Positions 33,802 through 43,123 of a stretch of 54,156 nucleotides of DNA are shown one piece after another (within the stretch, counting starts at the first letter, position 1; every line of letters starts with the position of its first letter). The translations under genes were made by a program, and so were the position numbers. The notes under the pieces were generated by a model. It was given only the letters and a program-made list of their open reading frames with translations. It did no database searches and was not told the DNA's origin. This stretch comes from Sphingomonas sp. AR_OL41 (lineage in GTDB: Bacteria > Pseudomonadota > Alphaproteobacteria > Sphingomonadales > Sphingomonadaceae): NCBI RefSeq assembly GCF_029911635.1, contig NZ_JARYTI010000033.1, positions 1-54,156 of the forward strand, in the 5' to 3' direction.

Positions 33802-35301
33802 ATGTCGAACCCTGAAATCAGCACGCGGCTCTCCTTCATGGCGTTCGGGGACGCGCAACGCGCCCAGCTCGCCGGCCTCCAGCCATACGTTCGCAAGATC
33901 ATCGGCGGTGCGCTCGCCCGCTTTTATGCGCAGGCGCGTATAACCCCTGCCACCAGCGCTTTCTTCAAGGACGATGCGCACATGGCCCGGGCCAGCGCGG
34001 CGCAACAGGCACACTGGTTGCGGATCGCGGGAGGGCGTTTCGACGACGAGTTCCATGCGAGCGTTCGTCGCATCGGATCGGTCCATGCACGGATCGGGCT
34101 CGAGCCGCGCTGGTATATCGGTGCCTACGCCCTCGTGTTGGAGGAGCTGCTCAAGGGCATCGCGCGGGAGCATTCGCCGCTGCGCCGCCTGATGAAGCTG
34201 TTCCGCACCGCCAGCGCGCGCGATGCGAGCATCGCGATCGTCAAGGCGGCGCTGCTCGACATGGACCTGTCGGTTTCGATCTATTTCGAACAGGCCCAGG
34301 TCGAACGAAATGCGGCAATCGAGACGCTGGCAGGCGCGCTTGCCATGCTTGCGTCGGGCGACGTGTCGCGCGATCTGAACGGATTGCCGACCGCCTTTTC
34401 CGCGCTTGAAGACAGCTACAATGAAGCAGTCGGCAATCTCCGCACGCTGATCGGCTCGGTTACCGAGAGCACGACGACGATCCACAGCGGCGCCGGCGAG
34501 ATCGCGACGGCGTCGGAGGATCTCGCGCGACGCACGGAGAGCAATGCCGCAAGCCTTGAACAGACCTCCGCCGCGATTGCGCAGATGAGCGAGCGGCTCA
34601 AGGCAACCACGATTGCCGCCGGGCGCACGGTCGATCGCGCCGACGACGCGATCACGACCGTCTCGAGCGGCCGCGCGATTGCCGACGAGGCGGTCCAGGC
34701 GATGGGTCGCGTGGCGGAGAGCGCCAAGGGCATCGATGGCGTGATCGAAGGGCTCGACAAGATCGCCTTTCAGACCCGAGTGCTGGCAATGAACGCTGCG
34801 GTCGAAGCAGGCCGGGCCGGCGAGGCCGGCCGCGGCTTTGCGGTCGTTGCGGATCTGGTCTCGGCACTGGCGATGCGTGCCGAGGAAGAAGCCGGCCGTG
34901 CGCGGGAGCAGCTTACCGCGACGCAGACCGACATCGTGGCGGCGGTCGACCTGGTCCAGAAGGTCGATGGTGCGCTGGCGAACATCTCCGGCGATGTCGG
35001 CGAGGTCCACAAGCTACTCGCCGGCATGGCGACCGACAACGGAGCGCAATCGGCCGCAGTCGGCGAGATCAGCAGCGCCGTCGGCGCGATGGACCATGCG
35101 ACCCAGCAGAATGCGGCGATGGTCGAAGAAACCTCGGCCGCCGCGCGCAATCTCTCCAACGAAGTGACGCTCCTGGCCGAACAGGCCGGCAAATTCACGA
35201 TCGGCGGTAACCAGCGCGGTGTCCGGTCGCGGCTTGCCAAAGCCGTACCGCCTTCGTCAATGAGCCGAAGCAGAACCCAACGCGCCGAGGCCCGCCCCTA
35301 G
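33802..35301 (+). CDS. Globin-coupled methyl-accepting chemotaxis protein
   Basis: The 499-residue cytoplasmic-type receptor has an N-terminal protoglobin domain (about 1-170; 'QQAHWLRIAGGRFDDEFHAS', heme proximal His in 'SVHARIGLEPRWYIGAYALV') and a C-terminal MCP signalling domain (about 210-480) with 'IDGVIEGLDKIAFQTRVLAM', 'NAAVEAGRAGEAGRGFAVVA' and 'QNAAMVEETSAAARNLS'. There is no membrane helix. Such sensors detect oxygen for aerotaxis or related outputs. No cheW/cheA gene lies nearby. The signalling-tip motif reads IAFQTRVLAMNAAVEA instead of the usual IAFQTNLLALNAAVEA, a small deviation. Confidence 0.93.
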   Translation: MSNPEISTRLSFMAFGDAQRAQLAGLQPYVRKIIGGALARFYAQARITPATSAFFKDDAHMARASAAQQAHWLRIAGGRFDDEFHASVRRIGSVHARIGLEPRWYIGAYALVLEELLKGIAREHSPLRRLMKLFRTASARDASIAIVKAALLDMDLSVSIYFEQAQVERNAAIETLAGALAMLASGDVSRDLNGLPTAFSALEDSYNEAVGNLRTLIGSVTESTTTIHSGAGEIATASEDLARRTESNAASLEQTSAAIAQMSERLKATTIAAGRTVDRADDAITTVSSGRAIADEAVQAMGRVAESAKGIDGVIEGLDKIAFQTRVLAMNAAVEAGRAGEAGRGFAVVADLVSALAMRAEEEAGRAREQLTATQTDIVAAVDLVQKVDGALANISGDVGEVHKLLAGMATDNGAQSAAVGEISSAVGAMDHATQQNAAMVEETSAAARNLSNEVTLLAEQAGKFTIGGNQRGVRSRLAKAVPPSSMSRSRTQRAEARP

Positions 35302-35472
35302 GTCAGCCGGCGATCTCCCAATGCGGCTCGTAGCGCACATTGACATGGGCCCGCCCCCAAAAAGGCCGGTTGGCGAGGGTTCAGCCTCACACCGCCGGGA
35401 CGCATCCTGCAGCCCGGAACAGCGCGATTGCCACCACCTTCGCCAACCCGGAGGAGGGACTCAGTCGATGCT

Positions 35473-38466
35473 TCAGAACGTCACGCGCACGCCGACGCGA
35501 TAGATGCGGCCGAGCGTATCGTAGAGCGCCGGGTTCACGTCGAGACCGGTATTGGTCTGCGGCGACGGCGCGGGATCGTGATCGAACACATTGTCGACCT
35601 TGAAGTAGGCGCCGATGCCCCTGGTGATTTTCAGCGTGCCGCCGATGTCGAAGTAGAACGCACCCTTCATCTTGTTGAAGTCGATCGTCGGGTGGTTCGC
35701 GGTGGATGCCGGGCAGGCGGTGGTGCACACCACATATTGGTTGCCGAACACGCCGTCGGAGAACCAACGCTGCTGCAGCGTGATGCTGAACCGCTCGGTG
35801 TCATAGGTCTGCGTCGCAAGCCACTTCCAATGCGGCGTGTTGCCGGTATTGGCGCCGGCCTGATCGACCGTGTCGACGCCGGCGATCCCCGCCGCGACGA
35901 GGAATTCGCGGACATTGGTGCCCAGCGCGCGGATCGTGAAGTTGCCCGGCAGGCCGAGCGGCCGGCGCCACTGGTAGCTCGCCTCAATGTCGAACCCGCT
36001 GGTCTTCCATGAGGCGAGGTTGAACGGTTGTACGTTGATGAAGTTCCCGCCCTGCACCGGGCTGTCGAGCACAAAGCCGCCGCAGAAGGTCTGCAGCCCG
36101 TCCTTGCAGAACTGAACGATCTGCGCCGCCGAGAGCGTGGAAATCACGCCGCTCAGCTTGATGCTGTAATAATCGACCGAAAGGCTGAGCCCCGGCAGGA
36201 ACGACGGACGCGACAGCGCGATGCCGACTTCGGTGTTGCGCGCGGTCTCGGGCTTCAGATTGGGGTTGCCGACCGTGTTCTGGAACGCCTGCACCGCGAC
36301 ATTGTGGAACGGGTCGTTGAAACTCGGCAGCGTGGTGACGGTCGGTGCGGCGTAAAGCTCCGACAGATTAGGCGCGCGCACGTCGCGCGAGGTCACCGCG
36401 CGCAGGCGGAGCCCGGTGAGCGGGGTCTCCCAGGTGCCGCCGAGCTTCCACGCCCAGATCGTGCCGGACGTACTGTAATGCGTGACGCGCGCGGCGCCGT
36501 TCAGGTTCGCCCGGCCGATCGAGTCACCCTTGAACAGCGGCACGTCGAGTTCGAGGAACCCTTCATAAACGTCATATTTGCCGCCGCCATTCTTGTAGTT
36601 GCCCGCCGCCCAGTTGCTCCCCAGGCTCGAATTGAGCAGCGGATCGACGGGATAGGCGGCACTGTTCGGGCTGATCGTGGAGACGCCCGCGCCGTAGGGA
36701 TCGGCGTTTACGGTATAGAACTCGCGGCGATACTCGCCGCCAAAGGCGACCGAGAGCGGCCCCGCCCACAGGTTGAGCGGCTGACCCGAGAAGTTCAGGC
36801 TGGCGACGTCCTGCGTCAGTTTGGTGTGCTGGAACGGGCCGTTGGCGGGCGTGACATAGGCCAGCGCCGCTGCCGATGGCGTGGCATTGCCGAAGATGTT
36901 GATGGGCTGGCAACCCGCCGCGCGCGCACCCGCATCGGCGCAGACGATCGCGCCGTTCAGCGTGATCGCGTTGGTCGCGGCGACGTAACGGTTCTGCAGG
37001 ACGATGTCGTCCACGTCGATATCCGAGATGGTCGTGCCATGCTCGTAATAGGCGTCGTAATGCCAGTCGGTCCCACCGAGATCGAACTTGCCCTTCAGGC
37101 CGCCGACGAAGCGATATTGCCGGCGATTGGTCGAGACCTGGGGATCGGGGAAATTGCCGTTGCTCGTGCCGAAGTTGAACTGGGTGATGCCGGCGGTAGC
37201 GCAGCGGTCACGCACCAGCTGCGGCAGGAACGGGTTCGCACACTGGACGGTCAGGTTGGGCCGGTTGTAGCCGGGGCTCGGCTGGTTGCTGGTCTTCACC
37301 TGCGCCACATTGACGGTCAGGTAGATCTCGTTGTTTTCGGCGAAATCGAAGCCGATCCGGCCGAAGCCGTTGATTCGTTCCAGCGAAGATTTCAGCGATG
37401 CGCCCGAGCCCGGCGCGCCGCTAAGGTCGCCGCCGACGCAAAAGGCGTTGCCGGGGAAGCACCCCGTCACGCCGCCGGTGCCGGTCGGCGTGCCATTCGA
37501 CCCGTAATTAAAATTGTAGGGCGCACCGTTCTGGTCGAACGCGATGCCTTGCAGCGGGCCGTTGTTGATCAGGCCGTACCGCGCATATTGGTAAGGCTGG
37601 GCATAGTCGCGATAGTTGAACTGCGGCAGGCCGTTATTGGCCTGGCCGGTATTGACCAGCGTCGAGGCGCGATACCAGTTGCGGCTCCCCGCAAGGTCGG
37701 TGCCGAAATCGCCCGGTCCGACACCGTCCTCATGGTCATATTCGCCGCTGGCGATCAGGTGCAGCCGGTCATCGAAGAGTGCCGTGCCCCAGGCCGCCTG
37801 GGCAAGCGCCTGCTTGTCGTCGCCGTAGCGGGTGATGCCGCCCTGGACATTGGCCTTGAAGCCGACAAAGCGCGTGTTGGTGATGAAATTGACCACGCCG
37901 CCGACCGCGTCGGAGCCGTAGGACGCCGACGCGCCGCCATTGACCACATCGACCCGCTTGATCAGCAGCTGCGGGAACATGCTGATGTCGGGCACGCCTG
38001 TAACGTTGGCGCCGACGACACGCTGGCCGTCGAGCAGCGTCAGCGTACGGATCGGTTGCAGGCCGCGCAACGAGAAGGAGCTGAGGCCCTGCTGGCCGCT
38101 CGAGGTGCTGAAGGTGCCCGTGGCTGCGCCGGTCGAACCCTGCAACGACGGCAGCTGCGCGATCGTGTTGAAGATGTTCGGCTGCGCGTTGTTGGCAATC
38201 TGCTCCTCACCGATGATCGTCGTCGGTGTCGGCGCGGTGAAGCCGCTCGCCGTGATGCGCGAGCCCGTGACGACGATGTCGCCGCCCTTGTCCGGCTCCG
38301 GCTCCGATGCCGGCGCGAGAGCGGCGGGCGGGTTGGCGGACTGCGCCGGCCCCGCCTGCGCCATGGCGGGTGCGGCGCTCAGCGCGGTGGCGAGCGCGGC
38401 AATACTGGTAGCGGTAACACGCAGGTTCGTCAGACCGCCGCGATTATGTGAAGTCATCCCCATCAT
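35473..38466 (-). CDS. TonB-dependent receptor of the gluconate/polysaccharide island
   Basis: The approximately 997-residue outer-membrane receptor has a signal peptide ending near PAMAQAGP, the plug start 'GGDIVVTGSRITASGFTAPT', a plug domain with 'RVDVVNGGASASYGSDAVGG', and a large barrel with 'NPNLKPETARNTEVGIALSR' and C-terminal 'VGVRVTF' ending in the aromatic residue. This subclass is common for plant or polysaccharide uptake in sphingomonads. The start at 38466 follows AGGGG; a longer frame begins at 38493. It is the downstream partner of the beta-helix gene on the same strand and has an operator-like site 32 bases upstream. Confidence 0.94.
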   Translation of the reverse strand: MMGMTSHNRGGLTNLRVTATSIAALATALSAAPAMAQAGPAQSANPPAALAPASEPEPDKGGDIVVTGSRITASGFTAPTPTTIIGEEQIANNAQPNIFNTIAQLPSLQGSTGAATGTFSTSSGQQGLSSFSLRGLQPIRTLTLLDGQRVVGANVTGVPDISMFPQLLIKRVDVVNGGASASYGSDAVGGVVNFITNTRFVGFKANVQGGITRYGDDKQALAQAAWGTALFDDRLHLIASGEYDHEDGVGPGDFGTDLAGSRNWYRASTLVNTGQANNGLPQFNYRDYAQPYQYARYGLINNGPLQGIAFDQNGAPYNFNYGSNGTPTGTGGVTGCFPGNAFCVGGDLSGAPGSGASLKSSLERINGFGRIGFDFAENNEIYLTVNVAQVKTSNQPSPGYNRPNLTVQCANPFLPQLVRDRCATAGITQFNFGTSNGNFPDPQVSTNRRQYRFVGGLKGKFDLGGTDWHYDAYYEHGTTISDIDVDDIVLQNRYVAATNAITLNGAIVCADAGARAAGCQPINIFGNATPSAAALAYVTPANGPFQHTKLTQDVASLNFSGQPLNLWAGPLSVAFGGEYRREFYTVNADPYGAGVSTISPNSAAYPVDPLLNSSLGSNWAAGNYKNGGGKYDVYEGFLELDVPLFKGDSIGRANLNGAARVTHYSTSGTIWAWKLGGTWETPLTGLRLRAVTSRDVRAPNLSELYAAPTVTTLPSFNDPFHNVAVQAFQNTVGNPNLKPETARNTEVGIALSRPSFLPGLSLSVDYYSIKLSGVISTLSAAQIVQFCKDGLQTFCGGFVLDSPVQGGNFINVQPFNLASWKTSGFDIEASYQWRRPLGLPGNFTIRALGTNVREFLVAAGIAGVDTVDQAGANTGNTPHWKWLATQTYDTERFSITLQQRWFSDGVFGNQYVVCTTACPASTANHPTIDFNKMKGAFYFDIGGTLKITRGIGAYFKVDNVFDHDPAPSPQTNTGLDVNPALYDTLGRIYRVGVRVTF

Positions 38467-38497
38467 CCATCCCCTGTTTGTCTTTTGGCGCATCGAT

Positions 38498-38512
38498 CTT
38501 TGTAAGACAGTG
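38498..38512. promoter_or_regulatory. GntR-type operator-like site upstream of the TonB receptor
   Basis: TTGTAAGACAG (38500-38510) matches the CTGTAGGACAG core found upstream of the gluconate permease at 9 of 11 positions, keeping the TGT-N3-ACA pattern of FadR/FCD-type operators. It lies 32 bases upstream of the TonB start. Confidence 0.45.
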
Positions 38513-38595
38513 CGCCATTCTCTTCCTGTCTGTACCGGAACATCGCCCTGCCTTCATCTACGACCATGGTCGCAAAGGGGGCGGCAGGCCGCGTG

Positions 38596-41500
38596 CTATG
38601 GCCGCGCCGAATAGAGCGTATGATGCGTGATGATGAACAGCGTCCGTCCGTCCGGGCCGCCAAACAGCAGCTGCAACGGTCGCTCGGGCACGTCGATCCG
38701 GCCGACTTCACTGCCGTGGGCGCGATACACGAACACCTGGCCGTTCGCGACATAGACGCGCCCGTCGGGGCCCGCCGCGACGCTCTCGCCGCCGCGCGCA
38801 GCGAAGGGCTTGAGCTCGGTCACCGCGCCTCCGGCGCCCAATAGCCCGGAATAGGTCCGGTCCTCCGAGCCGTTGGCGACATAGACGCGCTCGCCCGGCT
38901 TGCCGGTAACCCAGCCATGGGTGTCGAGCGTGTCGGAGAAGCGCCAACCGAGATGATTGGGGGGGCCCTGCTGCCAAACGCGATAGGCGGGCAAAGCGAG
39001 GCTGCCGTCGGGTGAGACATAGTTGCTGCCCGTCGGCACCGCCACATCGCGTGCAAACATCTCGGCGAGCGTGGTGAAATGGTCGGTCGCCGGATCATAT
39101 TGGTCGCGGAACTCGCCATTGTTCCAGAAGCTGCCGGGCAGCACGATGCGCGCGTCCGGTCGGTCGGCAACGGGCGTCGGCGCGATCACCCGCACCAGGT
39201 GCGGCGTGCTCGGCGCAATGCTGTAGACGGTCGCCTCGGGCCCCTCCGAAGACAGGACCAGCAGGTTGCCCGATCGGTCGACCGCGAGGTTCACGGGATC
39301 GAGCGGGGCATCGGCAATGACGGTCAGCCCTTCCTGCGCCGACCAGCCATGGATGCGATGAACCTGGCGGTCGATGAAATAGAGCTTGCCCGCGGCATCC
39401 ACGGCGCCCCCGCCGAGCGAATGGAAATCGCCGGCGAGCCGTTCGACCGGCGCAAGCGTGGGCGGGGCGGCGGGCGCGGCCGCATCGGTCACATCGAGCA
39501 CCGCGAACTCGCGCTCGCGCACTTCCGCGCCACGCGTCACGCCCTGGATCGCGTTTTCGAACGGATATTTGCTCGCGCGCAGATACGTCCCGCAGCTATT
39601 GGCGTCGCAGGTGGAAAAGCCGCTCTCCGCGTTGACGTGGAGGTTGCGGAACCGGATGTCGGTCGCGCCATAGAGTTTGATGGCTGTCGGCGCCGGCTGG
39701 AGCGAACGCGTGACGCGGTAGCCGTGATAGTTGGCAAACAGGATATTGCGCGAATTGCGCACTTCCAGCGCCACCGTGTTGCGGCTCTCGCCGGCTTCTT
39801 CCTCGGTCTGGGGCGCGAGGAATTCCCAGTTGCGCACCCGATCGAGCACGATCTCGGCGCGCACGTGATGCTCGGCCGACAGTTCGTAGACATGGCCCGG
39901 CGTCGTCGTGTCGGAAACGTACATCCCCGCCTGCGCATAGGTATCGGGCGTCCAGACACCATTGAAGGTGCCGCCGCCGCCGCCCGTCACCCACAGGCTG
40001 GGATATTGCCCGTCCCAGCGCTTGCGTGGGTCGGCATCGGCGCTGTGGTTGGCGTTATAGGGATCGAAGCGGCTGCCATCGGCAAGGTCGGTGCCGTGCC
40101 CGCCCTGAAACTTGACGTCGTCGACCAGCGATTGCTCGCCCGCCCGCCACAACAGCCCGGTCGCGCGCGGATTGACCCCGCCCGTAAAGACACCCAGCCC
40201 CGAGATGATCGCATCGCCGCCGGTGGCGCTCTCAATCATCGCCCTGGCTGCACCGACGCCGCGATAGGCCGGAGTGTCGTCGGTCAGCACGATTTGCGTC
40301 ATGCCGGGGTGCAGGCCGATCAGCACGCTATCCGCGCGCAACTTCAGCGTATCGGTGACGCGGTAGAAGCCGGCCGGGAAATAGAGCACGCGGTGCGTGT
40401 CGATCGCGCGCTGGAGCGCGGCGGTATCGTCGGCGATATTGTCGCCCTTGGCGCCGAGATCGCGGACATTGCTCCACGAGGCCGTCTCCGGGAAGCGGCG
40501 GATTGCCGCCGCACGCCGGGGCGGCAGCGCGGCGAGCTGGGAGGCGTCGGTCCGCGTTGCGAACTGGCCGGTTTGGCCCAGCGCCGGCAAGGTCAGCCCA
40601 TAAGTGAAGCTCTTGACGCGGTAGCGCGGTGCCGGTCCTGCCACGGTCTCGCCGCTGTCGCGAAAGCGCGCGAAGACCGGTGTGCCGCTGGCCAGCGCGT
40701 TGTCGAAACCGATCTGGGTGAAGGCGCTGCCTTCGTTGCTGATGATCACGCCGGCGCGCGAGACATTCTCGAACCGGACATCCTTGCCCCACAGCGAATC
40801 CGAATAACCCCGGTCGATCTCGATCCCGACCGGCGCGTTGCGAATCGCAACATTGACGAGCGTCAGGCCGACCTCATGCTCGCGGATCGCGGCATCGCGC
40901 TGACCCTCGAATGACGAATCGAGCAGCGTATATTGCCAGGCCGGCGAGGTCTTCTCGGCCAGAATGCCGTAGCGCCCGCCAAAGAAACGCAGGTCCATGC
41001 CGAGATTGCCGACCTGGTAGATGCCGGCCAGACCGGAGCCGAGGTGGAAATCGACATGGCTGAGATAGCTGTGCTGCGCCGTGTGCATGCGCACCGCGGT
41101 CGCCGCGAGATTGCCCGCGCCGATCTCGAAGTCGACATTCGACAGCGCTGAATAGAAGGTGCCCGAATTGGCATCGGCAATCGCCGGATCGAAGGGCACG
41201 CTGGTCGGCGGCGGAACCGCCACTTTGTTCGCGACGACACCGCCAGGTCCCGGCGTTCCGGGGCGGTTGCCCGTGAAAAACACCATGCTGCCGACGCCGC
41301 GCTGGAAGCCCGGGGTGGCGGGCGCGAGCAACAGCACCGGCCGCGTCTTGCCGACGCCAAACAGACGCACCCCCGGCCAAATGTATATGGTGCGGGTAAG
41401 ACGATGGCGGCCCGCGGGCAGGAACACGATGCCGCCGCCGGGCCGGGCCGCGGCCGCGTCGATCGCCGCCTGGATCGCGGGGGTGTCGTCGGTCACGCCA

Positions 41501-41655
41501 TCGCCGCGCGCCTTGACCAGTACCGCGCGGGGGTCGTTCGGGGCCGTCGCGAAGACCGAAACCGATGGCGTCGGTCGAGCGGCGGCGATCGCGCCGGTCG
41601 GCAGCGTCGCGGCGATCAGACACCCCGCGATTCTGCTCGTTGCCCTGGCCGCCAT
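38596..41655 (-). CDS. Secreted GH55/pectate-lyase-3-like beta-helix protein with SMP-30-like C-terminus (copy 1)
   Basis: The 1019-residue protein has a signal peptide (cleavage near AIAAA, residue 25), a first beta-helix with 'VKARGDGVTDDTPAIQAAI' (about residues 48-65), a second with 'NVRDLGAKGDNIADDTAALQ' near residue 395, then a C-terminal region from about 735 ('GGGAVDAAGKLYFIDRQVHR', 'NLAVDRSGNLLVLSSEGPEA') resembling SMP-30/gluconolactonase or NHL propellers. GH55-type enzymes share the tandem beta-helix layout and cleave beta-1,3-glucans, but the catalytic residues were not verified. The start at 41655 has GGGAG upstream. It is closely related to the gene at 45087. Confidence 0.85.
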   Translation of the reverse strand: MAARATSRIAGCLIAATLPTGAIAAARPTPSVSVFATAPNDPRAVLVKARGDGVTDDTPAIQAAIDAAAARPGGGIVFLPAGRHRLTRTIYIWPGVRLFGVGKTRPVLLLAPATPGFQRGVGSMVFFTGNRPGTPGPGGVVANKVAVPPPTSVPFDPAIADANSGTFYSALSNVDFEIGAGNLAATAVRMHTAQHSYLSHVDFHLGSGLAGIYQVGNLGMDLRFFGGRYGILAEKTSPAWQYTLLDSSFEGQRDAAIREHEVGLTLVNVAIRNAPVGIEIDRGYSDSLWGKDVRFENVSRAGVIISNEGSAFTQIGFDNALASGTPVFARFRDSGETVAGPAPRYRVKSFTYGLTLPALGQTGQFATRTDASQLAALPPRRAAAIRRFPETASWSNVRDLGAKGDNIADDTAALQRAIDTHRVLYFPAGFYRVTDTLKLRADSVLIGLHPGMTQIVLTDDTPAYRGVGAARAMIESATGGDAIISGLGVFTGGVNPRATGLLWRAGEQSLVDDVKFQGGHGTDLADGSRFDPYNANHSADADPRKRWDGQYPSLWVTGGGGGTFNGVWTPDTYAQAGMYVSDTTTPGHVYELSAEHHVRAEIVLDRVRNWEFLAPQTEEEAGESRNTVALEVRNSRNILFANYHGYRVTRSLQPAPTAIKLYGATDIRFRNLHVNAESGFSTCDANSCGTYLRASKYPFENAIQGVTRGAEVREREFAVLDVTDAAAPAAPPTLAPVERLAGDFHSLGGGAVDAAGKLYFIDRQVHRIHGWSAQEGLTVIADAPLDPVNLAVDRSGNLLVLSSEGPEATVYSIAPSTPHLVRVIAPTPVADRPDARIVLPGSFWNNGEFRDQYDPATDHFTTLAEMFARDVAVPTGSNYVSPDGSLALPAYRVWQQGPPNHLGWRFSDTLDTHGWVTGKPGERVYVANGSEDRTYSGLLGAGGAVTELKPFAARGGESVAAGPDGRVYVANGQVFVYRAHGSEVGRIDVPERPLQLLFGGPDGRTLFIITHHTLYSARP

Positions 41656-41860
41656 CGCTCCCCACCTTTCCCGTGATCTCGGCATCGCGGTGCCGGATAT
41701 CACCGCGGATAGGCGCAAGCACGCGTGGCGGCGACTGCGACAAAGGTCGCAATGGTCAAAGGCCGCTGCGCATCCAATAGCACCGCTTCCGGATGCGTGG
41801 CCGAAGCCGCGCGCGAACGCCAACGAAAGCCGAGGACGCGCGGTGCCACTTCAGCGGGAC
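41656..41860. promoter_or_regulatory. Divergent promoter region between beta-helix copy 1 and gluconokinase
   Basis: This short intergenic stretch separates divergent genes of the island. It contains the perfect dyad TGCGAC (41736-41741) and GTCGCA (41746-41751) with a 4-base centre, placed to serve both promoters. No TGT-N3-ACA site was seen in it. Confidence 0.4.
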
Positions 41861-42397
41861 ATGACCGGCCTGCCGCCCTGCGCGATCGTCGTGATGGGGG
41901 TCAGCGGATGCGGAAAATCGACGCTGGCCGCTCACCTCGCGGCACACCTCGCATGCCCGGCCCTTGACGGGGATGATTTTCACGCCGCGACGAGCATCGC
42001 CAAAATGCGCGCCGGCCAGCCGCTCGGCGACGCCGACCGCTGGCCGTGGCTCGACCGGCTCGGCAGCGCGGTGGGCGCCGCGGTCGTGCGCGAAGGCATT
42101 GCGGTTGCGGCCTGTTCGGCGCTCAAGCGATCCTATCGCGAGCGGCTCGAAGCGACGGCGAAGGTGCCGCTCCTGTTCGTGTTGCTCGACGGCGATCGCG
42201 ACGACATTGCGGCGCACCTCGCCGAACGCGGCTGCCATTATATGCCGCCAAGCCTGCTCGACAGCCAGTTCGCGGCGCTGGAGCGACCGGCTGCGGACGA
42301 GTGTGCGATCACGCTGGCCGCCTATCGCCCGGCCGACGAGCTGTGCGCCGATGCGCTTGCCTGGGCACGGAGCGCCGTCAGCCTCGACGCGCGCTGA
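41861..42397 (+). CDS. gntK: Gluconokinase (GntK-type)
   Basis: The 178-residue protein has the P-loop 'VVMGVSGCGKSTLAAHLA', then 'LDGDDFHAATSIAKMRAGQP', 'LGDADRWPWLDRLGSAVGAA', 'AACSALKRSYRERLE' and 'CHYMPPSLLDSQFAALERPA', the full thermoresistant gluconokinase signature set. It phosphorylates D-gluconate to 6-phosphogluconate with ATP. An in-frame GTG at 41843 is an alternative start. Its end abuts the convergent gntR-type gene. Confidence 0.95.
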   Translation: MTGLPPCAIVVMGVSGCGKSTLAAHLAAHLACPALDGDDFHAATSIAKMRAGQPLGDADRWPWLDRLGSAVGAAVVREGIAVAACSALKRSYRERLEATAKVPLLFVLLDGDRDDIAAHLAERGCHYMPPSLLDSQFAALERPAADECAITLAAYRPADELCADALAWARSAVSLDAR

Positions 42398-43123
42398 TTA
42401 GGGCATCAATCGCTTTCGGCCCTGCGACAGATGCCAGCGCATCGCCAGGGCCGCGCCGTCGGCATCCTGCGCCCGGATCGCGTCGACGATCGCATCATGC
42501 TCGTCCATCATTGCGCCAATCACCTCGGGAGGACGCGAGCGTGAAATATCGACCCCGGCGCGCAGGATGCGGATGACTTCCTCCTGCAGGTGGTCGAAAA
42601 TGGCGACGAAGGCGCCGTTGCCGGTCGCCTCGGCAATCGCGCGGTGCAGCACCCAATCCTCATCATGCGCGGGCGCGCTGGACAGCAGCGCCTTGCGCAG
42701 GGCGGCGAGCGCGGCCTCGATCGCCTCCATCTGTTCATGTGAGCGACGCTGCGCTGCCAGCCGCGCGGACTCGGCCTCGAGCACGAAACGCACTTCATAG
42801 GTGCCGAGCGTCGCCGCCAGCCCCTGCAACGGCATGTGCGAGCCGAGCCGCTCCGACGGCCGACGCTTGACATAGGAGCCCGCGCCGCGCCGCGCCTCGG
42901 TGATGCCGTCGGCGGCGAGGCGGACCAGCGCCTCACGCACGATGGTGCGCGACATGCCGAAGGTTTCCGCCAGCCGCGCCTCGGATGGCAACCGGTCGCC
43001 AACGGCGAGGTCGTCGTCATTGATGATCTGGACGATCGCGGTGTACGCGCGGTCCGCCAGCCTTCCCTCTTGCACGAAAGACCTCTCGACGCCGGTGCGC
43101 GGACGTTGCCGCGGATCAGACAA
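42398..43123 (-). CDS. FadR/GntR-type (FCD) transcriptional regulator
   Basis: The 241-residue protein has a GntR winged helix ('GDRLPSEARLAETFGMSRTI', 'VREALVRLAADGITEARRGA') and a C-terminal FCD all-helical ligand domain ('FVLEAESARLAAQRRSHEQM', 'DWVLHRAIAEATGNGAFVAI', 'DEHDAIVDAIRAQDADGAAL') with the metal-binding His/Asp residues of that class. A TTG start at 43123 overlaps the permease stop; GTG at 43075 is a shorter option. Gene order suggests a gluconate or aldonate effector. Two operator-like sites lie upstream of the gntP-gntR unit. Confidence 0.9.
   Translation of the reverse strand: MSDPRQRPRTGVERSFVQEGRLADRAYTAIVQIINDDDLAVGDRLPSEARLAETFGMSRTIVREALVRLAADGITEARRGAGSYVKRRPSERLGSHMPLQGLAATLGTYEVRFVLEAESARLAAQRRSHEQMEAIEAALAALRKALLSSAPAHDEDWVLHRAIAEATGNGAFVAIFDHLQEEVIRILRAGVDISRSRPPEVIGAMMDEHDAIVDAIRAQDADGAALAMRWHLSQGRKRLMP

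Noticed and set aside
36028..38451. 807-codon plus-strand frame opposite the TonB receptor
   Set aside because: Its composition is typical of the mirror frame of a GC-rich gene and it has no recognisable domains; the minus-strand receptor is unambiguous.
39079..40914. 611-codon plus-strand frame opposite beta-helix copy 1
   Set aside because: It is an antisense shadow; the minus-strand protein aligns along its length with its paralogue.
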